Below, piece after piece: positions 31,279-36,647 of a DNA stretch of 36,647 nucleotides. The notes under the pieces are model-generated. The model was not told where the DNA came from, searched no databases, and saw only the letters and a program-made list of their open reading frames with translations. A program made the translations under genes and the position numbers. Each line of letters starts with the position of its first letter. Within the stretch, counting starts at the first letter, position 1. Source of the stretch: a virus; the IMG/VR virus record IMGVR_UViG_3300022836_000018, positions 1 through 36,647 of that record; one strand, written 5' to 3'.

Positions 31279-31799
31279 AATTCTATTAAATCTGTTTTTA
31301 TATCATCATATGTTTTCATTTTCAACAAATTATCTTTGTTTGCAATTAAAAACGGTTCGGCGAGTTCTATATAATACTTACCTTGATAAATCATAGTGTT
31401 ATTAGATATTTTGAGATTATATCCAATCGGGTGACAAACGTAGGTGTTCTTGCGGGTGATTTTGAAGAATAATAACCAATTTGGTTTGTTAGTATGGTCC
31501 GATTGTTTGATCCATTCATCGATGATGGCACCTTTGCCTGTGAATAATGAATGAAATGCGAATTCTTTGTAGTTTTTACATTCAATTGAGATATGAGATA
31601 GTTCTTCTGGAACGATTATATCACCATCATGTAATAATTTCTGAGCATCCGTCATTTTATCATATCTAAAGGCATTTTTTCCTCCGGTGAAAGATCCGGA
31701 GTTGGGGACACGTTGAAAATTGAGTTCAAATACTCTCGATAATATATCTACTAGCTCTCGTTCGAACGCATTTCCTTTAGCTTTTGATTTATTTGGCAT
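31275..31799 (-). CDS. PD-(D/E)XK nuclease, Holliday-junction-resolvase-like
   Basis: The 174-residue enzyme has KGNAFERELVDILSRVFELN (conserved Glu near residue 14), RVPNSGSFTGGKNA, DGDIIVPEELSHISIECKNY (D59/E...K, the PD-(D/E)XK core) and a C-terminal strand region. This resembles small resolvases of the Hjc/RecU type and other phage recombination nucleases. T4 uses the unrelated gp49 for junction resolution, so this could be a replacement, but gp49 might lie outside the window. It overlaps the upstream capsid-arm gene by 11 bases. Confidence 0.75.
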   Translation of the reverse strand: MPNKSKAKGNAFERELVDILSRVFELNFQRVPNSGSFTGGKNAFRYDKMTDAQKLLHDGDIIVPEELSHISIECKNYKEFAFHSLFTGKGAIIDEWIKQSDHTNKPNWLLFFKITRKNTYVCHPIGYNLKISNNTMIYQGKYYIELAEPFLIANKDNLLKMKTYDDIKTDLIEL

Positions 31800-32340
31800 T
31801 TTTTTTCTTCTTCGTCCGTTTCTTCTTATTCTTAATTACTCCGGTAGCAAACACTGTCAATTCAGGCATGGTTCTACGCATAACTCCTTTGCCTAGTGCT
31901 TTAGGTAATCGAGAGTCCCCGGTGGCATAGTTATCACCCGAAAAATGAGTCTCAGTAGAGGAAACATCACCAAAAACGCTTGCTGCGCCTCCTGCGGTGT
32001 TAGATTCGACTATCTTATTGACTAATTTGTTAAATTTGCTTTCTTTCATGGTTGAATACTCCTGTATCTTGCTATTTACTTCTTCGGGAGTGACTTTAAA
32101 TTGGTTTTGGATGATCCAATCACGAACCTTGTCCTTAATTTGGCCAATGATCGGACCCTTTATATCAGGTAATTGATCCATTATCATTTGTCCATTGATC
32201 AATCCAGACATTTTCTTTTCAAATTCTTCTTTGGCACCAAACATCTTATGAACATCTTCGGCTCTTTGCATTTTTGTCTCATGTTCCTCGGTTAAATGTT
32301 GCACGGTTTTTTTGAAAAATCTGTTGAAATCATACTTCAT
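31789..32340 (-). CDS. Head-internal protein carrying a copy of the capsid gp23 arm
   Basis: The 183-residue protein starts MKYDFNRFFKKTVQHLTE, a targeting-like leader with LTE as a possible gp21 site. A helical middle ends in SKFNKLVNKIVE, then SNTAGGAASVFG and FSGDNYATGDSRLPKALG, VMRRTMPELTVF. The last part mirrors gp23 from its cleavage site onward (AGNSAATGGVFG, FSGDNYATGDARLPKVL, MVRRTFPELI). The C-terminus is lysine-rich (KNKKKRTKKKKNAK). A gp21 cut after E112 would free a 71-residue basic peptide. A GATAAGTA box lies five bases before the ATG and a perfect TATAAATA at 32389-32396. It heads the operon with the nuclease. Confidence 0.82.
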   Translation of the reverse strand: MKYDFNRFFKKTVQHLTEEHETKMQRAEDVHKMFGAKEEFEKKMSGLINGQMIMDQLPDIKGPIIGQIKDKVRDWIIQNQFKVTPEEVNSKIQEYSTMKESKFNKLVNKIVESNTAGGAASVFGDVSSTETHFSGDNYATGDSRLPKALGKGVMRRTMPELTVFATGVIKNKKKRTKKKKNAK

Positions 32341-32345
32341 AAAGT

Positions 32346-32353
32346 TACTTATC
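32346..32353 (-). promoter_or_regulatory. Late-promoter-like octamer GATAAGTA, proximal
   Basis: Two mismatches from TATAAATA, five bases before the ATG at 32340; with T4 geometry the mRNA would be leaderless. Confidence 0.5.
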
Positions 32354-32388
32354 CAAAAATTCTGCCATGAATATTTGTAATTTATATA

Positions 32389-32396
32389 TATTTATA
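32389..32396 (-). promoter_or_regulatory. Perfect T4-type late promoter TATAAATA
   Basis: Exact match to the T4 late consensus, 48 bases upstream of the ATG at 32340 on the minus strand. A second minus-strand TATAAATA lies at 32572-32579. Confidence 0.65.
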
Positions 32397-32403
32397 ATAT
32401 TCT

Positions 32404-32516
32404 ACCACCTCCACCCCGTCCGCCTCCCATTCAAAATATCATAAATTTAGAATTTGTCAAGTAGTATTTTGAATATTTATTAATTATAAAGACCGCCTCC
32501 CCTCCCTACCGCCTTT
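32404..32516. repeat. Two G-rich (minus-strand) blocks sharing CCGCCTCCC
   Basis: Two C-rich blocks at about 32404-32428 and 32491-32513 stand out in AT-rich DNA and share the direct repeat CCGCCTCCC (32420-32428 and 32493-32501, 73 bases apart). The minus strand shows runs such as GGGAGGGGAGGCGG, able in principle to form G-quadruplexes. They lie in the 261-base gap between divergent genes, together with late-type boxes. A role in replication start or in regulation of the divergent operons is open. Confidence 0.7.
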
Positions 32517-32571
32517 AGGATATATAGAAATATTAATAAGTCAATATAATTCAGTAAAAAAGTTTGCATTT

Positions 32572-32579
32572 TATTTATA
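32572..32579 (-). promoter_or_regulatory. Second TATAAATA in the divergent gap
   Basis: Exact minus-strand TATAAATA 23 bases before the plus-strand uvsY start. It would direct transcription leftwards across the G-rich blocks. In such AT-rich DNA it could be chance. Confidence 0.35.
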
Positions 32580-32601
32580 ATATGTTAGTATATAGGAATA
32601 T

Positions 32602-32997
32602 ATGGAATTGTTCAATACCTATTTAAAGGAAATTAATATCGATACGCAGTTGGATCAATTAAATATCATAGATAAGCAATTGAAACAACCAGCGGTTAGA
32701 CATAAGTGGGTTTCTCGTTTAATGTTGGCTAAAAAATCTTTAAATACCTTAAAGAAAAAGAAAAGGGATATTAGAAAAAGTGTTATGGAGGCTTTATATG
32801 CTCAGATACCAAAAGGAATTCCTAAAGCATCGTTAGATCTAAAAATAGAATCATCTGAAAAAATTCAGGCTATAAATGAAGAAATCGAAAATGCTGAATT
32901 GTTGGTAGAATATTTAGACCGAGTTGAAAAGATTTTTTCTAGTATGACATTTGATTTCAGCAATCTGGCTAAATTGATAAAAATGGAAGAATCTTAA
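32602..32997 (+). CDS. uvsY: Recombination mediator UvsY-like
   Basis: The 131-residue protein is helical and basic in the centre (HKWVSRLMLAKKSLNTLKKK) with a C-terminal helix pair (EIENAELLVEYLDRVEKIFS). Length (T4 UvsY 137), charge pattern and position directly before uvsW identify it. UvsY loads the UvsX recombinase on SSB-coated DNA. AGGA lies about eight bases before the ATG, an occasional Shine-Dalgarno-like match. It starts the plus-strand operon uvsY-uvsW-55-orf-47; the upstream gap holds the G-rich blocks but no clear host-type promoter that I could fix. Confidence 0.7.
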   Translation: MELFNTYLKEINIDTQLDQLNIIDKQLKQPAVRHKWVSRLMLAKKSLNTLKKKKRDIRKSVMEALYAQIPKGIPKASLDLKIESSEKIQAINEEIENAELLVEYLDRVEKIFSSMTFDFSNLAKLIKMEES

Positions 32998-32999
32998 AC

Positions 33000-34415
33000 G
33001 TGATTACAATCGAATTTAGTGGTAAGAAAAAAAATCTGTTACAGATGGTTGGTGATGTTGATACGATTTCAATCGTTCGATCTGCTTTTTCCGTTGCAAA
33101 TCCTGCATTCATATCGAAAAAACCTTACATATCAGCCAGACTTTATGTAATCACCCCAACAGGTAAATTCGACTCTGGATTGCTTGATAATGTAACATCG
33201 GTTTTAGATGCTCATAGTTTTTCATATAAAGTTGATATGCTCGTTAAAGATTATTTCGCTTTAAAGTTCGGTGATGATAAATTAATCGAACTATCGATAC
33301 CTTACCGAGATTTTCAATCAGAAGCCATTAGAACGGCTATTGCGCATCGTAGTGGGGTCATTCTGGTTGGGACTGGTGGAGGAAAAACTCTCTTAGCGGG
33401 TGGATTGATCACAAATATTCGTAAACATATTGGGAAACCAGATGCAAAGGTCATGGTGACGGTTCCAACTCTTCAATTGGTTGAACAAACTTCGAAAGAT
33501 TTTGAGGAATATGGTCTTACCGATATCACAAAATGGTCCGGGAAGAATAAATTAGATCGTGATGCCAATATTATTATTGCCGGAACGCAATATCTCGTAG
33601 GAAAGAACACAGATCTTTCGATCATGGCTGATATTGATATTTTTATCATAGATGAAACCCATGTTTTGCGGAGACAAAATCAATTAAATAAAATATTTAA
33701 ATTTCTTGATACACCTTACAAATTTGGACTCACCGGAACGATGCCATCGGAAAAAATAGATCAATGGAATATCATAGGTAAGATAGGTTCCGTTTTATTT
33801 GAGAAAAAAACCGACGAACTTAAAAATGATGATTATGTATCAAATTTTCATATTTACATTTTAAATATAAACCATGGTCGCAAAGTTTTCACATCCGATC
33901 CAGATGCTCCTGCATCTAAATATCTTAAAGAATTGGATTTTTTGATCAATGATACTCGACGTAATGACGTTATCACCAACCTTTCTTTAAAATTGTCCAC
34001 AAATACTGTGATCATGGTTGACCGCATTATAAATGGTGACAATATTTTAAAAAAATTGCAAGGAAAAACTGATCGACCCGTTTATTTCATCCAAGGGTCT
34101 ACCGAATTGGAAGATCGAGAAACTATTCGTAAATTGATGGAAGAACGTTCTGATGTGATCGTAATTGCATCAACTAAAATATTTTCTACCGGAATTAATA
34201 TTCCAAACTTGCACAACATTATTTTCGCATCAGCCGGAAAAGCAAAAATAAAAATTATTCAGAGTATTGGGAGAGCACTTAGATTGCACCCAACAAAGGA
34301 ATTGGCTCGAATTTTTGATATTTCTGATAATACCCATTATGCGAATATCCATCGAGAAGAACGTAAGAAACTTTATATGAAGGAATTGTATCCTTACACA
34401 GAAAAAAATTTATAA
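33000..34415 (+). CDS. uvsW: DNA helicase/annealing ATPase UvsW
   Basis: The 471-residue SF2 helicase (T4 UvsW 503) starts with GTG two bases after the uvsY stop. Motifs: Q-like PYRDFQSEAI at 101-110, Walker A GTGGGKT at 124-130, DETH at 218-221, motif III GLTGTMP, and C-terminal IIVIASTKIFSTGIN-like motif V and QSIGRALRLHP motif VI. The small N-terminal domain before residue 95 fits UvsW. It drives branch migration, fork regression and the switch from origin to recombination-dependent replication by unwinding R-loops. Confidence 0.9.
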   Translation: MITIEFSGKKKNLLQMVGDVDTISIVRSAFSVANPAFISKKPYISARLYVITPTGKFDSGLLDNVTSVLDAHSFSYKVDMLVKDYFALKFGDDKLIELSIPYRDFQSEAIRTAIAHRSGVILVGTGGGKTLLAGGLITNIRKHIGKPDAKVMVTVPTLQLVEQTSKDFEEYGLTDITKWSGKNKLDRDANIIIAGTQYLVGKNTDLSIMADIDIFIIDETHVLRRQNQLNKIFKFLDTPYKFGLTGTMPSEKIDQWNIIGKIGSVLFEKKTDELKNDDYVSNFHIYILNINHGRKVFTSDPDAPASKYLKELDFLINDTRRNDVITNLSLKLSTNTVIMVDRIINGDNILKKLQGKTDRPVYFIQGSTELEDRETIRKLMEERSDVIVIASTKIFSTGINIPNLHNIIFASAGKAKIKIIQSIGRALRLHPTKELARIFDISDNTHYANIHREERKKLYMKELYPYTEKNL

Positions 34416-34418
34416 ATT

Positions 34419-35066
34419 ATGACAACAATAAAAAAAAGACCCCGAAAAATTAAACAATCTGATCTGACTTTTGATGATGAAGCTCTGCATGAAATGGAGA
34501 TAGATCTTATGATGCACGAAGTTGAAGATAAAGATTTTCATCATTTAAAGGAAGAAGAAGAGGAAGAAGAAGATGATGGTGAAGAACCCTTAGATGAGGA
34601 TGAAGAAGAAGATATCGGTGAAAAAGAAATGGATATCATACGAGATCCAACCAAGACTGGAAAGTTGAAATATTATATCCAACCTAAAGAATTTGATGAC
34701 GAAATTATGAAGTATTACGAAAGCGGTCACATATCTGATGAACTTGCTATCATGATCGATAAGATTGCGAACAAACTCTCGTTTAGTCCTAACTTTATCA
34801 ACTATTCGTTTAAATCCGACATGATCGGTGATGCAGTGGTGAAGATGATGAAAGCATTGATCGGTAAAAAATATCAACATGTTAAAGGTCGTAATCCTTT
34901 TTCATATTATACAAGAATCGCCTTCAATTCTTTCATCTGCCGAATCAAAAAAGAAAAACACACCCAAGAAACCCATGATCGTTACAAAGAAGAACTATTG
35001 ACTTTTTCGGAAAACTATAATACAATCGTAAAGAATAAGAATCTGAGAATTACACCAGATCAATAA
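34419..35066 (+). CDS. gp55: Late transcription sigma factor gp55
   Basis: The 215-residue protein (T4 gp55 185) has the conserved core YSFKSDMIGDAVVKMMKALI followed by YQHVKGRNPFSYYTRIAFNS and FICRIKKEK, the sigma region-2-like part that recognises late promoters. The N-terminus carries an unusually acidic run (residues about 45-75, mostly Glu and Asp). gp55 with gp33 and the gp45 clamp directs host RNA polymerase to late genes; this is the expected reader of the NATAARTA boxes found across the window. It starts three bases after uvsW. Confidence 0.9.
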   Translation: MTTIKKRPRKIKQSDLTFDDEALHEMEIDLMMHEVEDKDFHHLKEEEEEEEDDGEEPLDEDEEEDIGEKEMDIIRDPTKTGKLKYYIQPKEFDDEIMKYYESGHISDELAIMIDKIANKLSFSPNFINYSFKSDMIGDAVVKMMKALIGKKYQHVKGRNPFSYYTRIAFNSFICRIKKEKHTQETHDRYKEELLTFSENYNTIVKNKNLRITPDQ

Positions 35067-35068
35067 TT

Positions 35069-35386
35069 ATGAAAGATAAAATAGAATTAGAAATGGATTT
35101 TGAAACATTTAAACCATTCCACGTCAAGGGTATCACCGGCATCGATATTAGGGAACATTTATTAGATTTCCTAGATCGTTATGAATCACCGATTGTTAAC
35201 TTCGATTGTAGCGTCAAAGCCATAGCATACCTCGAAGAATTATATTACTCGACAACCTTGGAAACATCGATAAATAAAACCAAATATCTATCCATATCCA
35301 TCGCAACGTGTGAGATTAGGTGTTTTGTAGATTTTTACTTGGGTGGATACACAATCAAGTGTGGTGATATTTTATTTGCTCAATGA
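35069..35386 (+). CDS. Hypothetical protein between gp55 and gp47, 105 residues
   Basis: Product MKDKIELEMDFETFKPFHVK and on, a mixed alpha/beta small protein with KAIAYLEELYYSTTLETSIN and CEIRCFVDFYLGGYTIKCGD. Not recognised. The start is two bases after gp55 and the stop overlaps the gp47 ATG (ATGA), so it is coupled to recombination genes. Small genes at this spot are common in T4-like phages. Confidence 0.65.
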   Translation: MKDKIELEMDFETFKPFHVKGITGIDIREHLLDFLDRYESPIVNFDCSVKAIAYLEELYYSTTLETSINKTKYLSISIATCEIRCFVDFYLGGYTIKCGDILFAQ

Positions 35387-36441
35387 TAAAATCATTCAGG
35401 TCGAAAAAAATTGGATTGTTTTCCGATATCCATATTGGTTATGGACAAGATAGCACTTTATGGCATGATAATATCCTCACCTTTGGAAAATGGGCATCGG
35501 ATAAATTCGAGAATTTAGGAATTTCTGAAATAATGATTACCGGAGATATTTTTCATAATCGATCTGATATTTCAGTCAAGACTTTAGATATTGCAAAACA
35601 GTTCTTTGATATGTTTAAAGAATTTCAATTGATTATTTCCACCGGAAATCATGATGCATGGTATAGGGACTCGTCAGAAATACATTCTTTATCGATATTC
35701 AAAGAATGGCAAAATATTACCATTATAGACTCGGAACCCAAATTATTTGGAACCCTTGTTGATAAGGTCGTTTCGATTATTCCATGGGGAACCAAGTTGG
35801 AAGATTTTCCAACATCTGATATATGTTTTTCACATTTAGATATCAAAAGTTTCTATCAAAATAATTATCATGTATGTGAAAAAGGATTCGAATCAGCCGA
35901 CCTTTTTAAAAAATCTAAGTTCATAGTTTCGGGACATTTTCATAAGAAAGATTACCGTGAATATAGTAGTGGTAAAATCATGTATGTTGGAAGTCCATTC
36001 CAGATGAACTTTGGAGAATGTGGTGATGAACGAGGGATCTACACATTTAATTTAGAAGATGAATCGTTCGACTTTATCGAGAACGAAGTGTCATCGGTTC
36101 ATAAAAAGATTAAAGTATCGGATATCACCAAGAAAAAAATAGGGGCAGAAGAATTAAAAAATTCTATACCCGATAATATTATCCGATTGATCGTAGATCA
36201 AAAAATAACACCAGATATCCATAGCATCTTGGTTAGTAAGATTCAGAAATATGAACCTAAAAATTTAACCATCGAATTCGAGCTTCTAGATAGTGTAGGA
36301 GACTCTTTACCAACCGATGGTGATGTTGGGGATGTTTCGGATCTGAGTCAGTTCCTAGACGATTATGTTGAAGCAATGGATACTCCCAATAAGGAAGATC
36401 TTAAAGATTATTTAAACGATGTTTTCAATAGTTTGAAATAA
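35383..36441 (+). CDS. gp47: Recombination nuclease subunit gp47 (SbcD/Mre11-like)
   Basis: The 352-residue protein (T4 gp47 339) shows the metallophosphoesterase motifs: DIHIG at 15-19, GDIFHNR at 54-60, GNHDAW at 88-93, SHLDI at 150-154 and GHFHKK at 184-189. With gp46 (SbcC/Rad50-like, not in the window) it resects ends for recombination and host DNA breakdown. The C-terminal 60 residues are acidic. It ends the plus-strand operon, three bases before the end of the convergent 33-residue gene. Confidence 0.92.
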   Translation: MIKSFRSKKIGLFSDIHIGYGQDSTLWHDNILTFGKWASDKFENLGISEIMITGDIFHNRSDISVKTLDIAKQFFDMFKEFQLIISTGNHDAWYRDSSEIHSLSIFKEWQNITIIDSEPKLFGTLVDKVVSIIPWGTKLEDFPTSDICFSHLDIKSFYQNNYHVCEKGFESADLFKKSKFIVSGHFHKKDYREYSSGKIMYVGSPFQMNFGECGDERGIYTFNLEDESFDFIENEVSSVHKKIKVSDITKKKIGAEELKNSIPDNIIRLIVDQKITPDIHSILVSKIQKYEPKNLTIEFELLDSVGDSLPTDGDVGDVSDLSQFLDDYVEAMDTPNKEDLKDYLNDVFNSLK

Positions 36442-36444
36442 ATA

Positions 36445-36546
36445 TTATTCGTCGTAGAATCCGTCATCACCACGATTCATAATAGATTCTTTGCTTAATA
36501 CTGTATTATATGCCTCTTCTAATAGGTCGGTATCTTTTTCTCTCAT
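36445..36546 (-). CDS. Tiny protein, 33 residues
   Basis: A short frame, MREKDTDLLEEAYNTVLSKE then SIMNRGDDGFYDE, ending TAA. The LLEEAYNTV helix resembles small T4-like proteins of unknown function. It starts four bases after the stop of the partial upstream gene, so it is probably co-expressed. It is convergent with gp47. Confidence 0.5.
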   Translation of the reverse strand: MREKDTDLLEEAYNTVLSKESIMNRGDDGFYDE

Positions 36547-36550
36547 AATA

Positions 36551-36647
36551 TTATAAAACGTAAAAAATTGGTTCGTATACACCTCCATCGGTTCTCGTAA
36601 TAGTCACATGACCATATTTACGAGTCTTTTTACCTTTGATGGTCTCG
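36551..36647 (-). CDS. Partial gene entering from the right edge
   Basis: The C-terminal 31 residues of a minus-strand protein are visible: ETIKGKKTRKYGHVTITRTD then GGVYEPIFYVL and TAA. Basic and strand-rich; not recognised. The rest lies outside. Confidence 0.55.
   Translation of the reverse strand, partial: ETIKGKKTRKYGHVTITRTDGGVYEPIFYVL

Noticed and set aside
1-36647. CRISPR arrays, rRNA genes, insertion sequences or integrase/attachment sites
   Set aside because: No regularly spaced repeats, rRNA-like stretches, transposase or integrase motifs were seen. The mobile sequences found are the intein and homing-type endonucleases.

Overview
This window is part of the genome of a T4-like (Tevenvirinae-type) myovirus with AT-rich DNA. 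The assignment rests on recognisable T4 homologues: baseplate wedge gp6 and gp25, clamp loader gp44 (and probably gp62), small terminase gp16, capsid gp23, scaffold gp22, prohead protease gp21, head completion gp4, portal gp20, tail completion gp15, primase gp61, UvsY, UvsW, late sigma factor gp55 and nuclease gp47. Gene order is scrambled relative to T4: gp44 and gp62 are far apart and gp16 is isolated. The host cannot be named. A unimolecular-spanin-like lipoprotein in the lysis cassette points to a Gram-negative cell. Most genes lack a Shine-Dalgarno sequence, which is compatible with Bacteroidota or another host group with little SD use; that is inference only.

Layout. 1-3750: divergent gp6/gp25 and a putative internal protein, gp44, a 54-residue protein and gp16. 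3758-16810: the head/neck block on the minus strand, reading gp15, a 739-residue Ig-like protein, gp20, a gp13-like neck protein, a frameshifted nuclease-like gene, gp4, gp21 split by an intein, a frameshifted gp68-position gene, gp22, gp23, a strong terminator and a free-standing homing endonuclease. 16835-25504: replication and accessory genes on the minus strand (FeS helicase, small proteins, GroES-like, gp62-like, glycosyltransferase, gp61, NTPase) with putative head-internal proteins. 26578-28956: a plus-strand lysis cassette (spanin-like lipoprotein, small membrane proteins, holin candidate, endolysin). 29042-30269: a GC-rich foreign-looking minus-strand cassette with a DNA methyltransferase. 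30282-32340: an operon with a PD-(D/E)XK nuclease, a double zinc-motif protein and a protein that copies the arm of the capsid protein. 32602-36441: the plus-strand recombination/late-control operon uvsY-uvsW-55-orf-47. Two minus-strand genes, one partial, close the window.

Three patterns tie the region together. First, an octamer NATAARTA, a relative of the T4 late promoter TATAAATA, sits 5-16 bases before the start codons of at least fifteen genes, mostly virion genes, so predicted late mRNAs are nearly leaderless; the matching sigma factor gp55 is encoded here. Second, at least six proteins begin with a short amphipathic peptide ending in an (I/L)xE site, the architecture of the T4 capsid-targeting sequence cut by gp21; together they look like a set of capsid-packaged proteins. 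Third, one of these (31789-32340) carries next to an (I/L)xE-type site a close copy of the gp23 N-terminal arm followed by a lysine-rich tail. Three short genes are broken by small insertions (a T8 run at 10904-10911, an offset near 7990, and a 13-base tandem duplication at 29261-29286); each could be a true mutation, a switch or a sequencing error.
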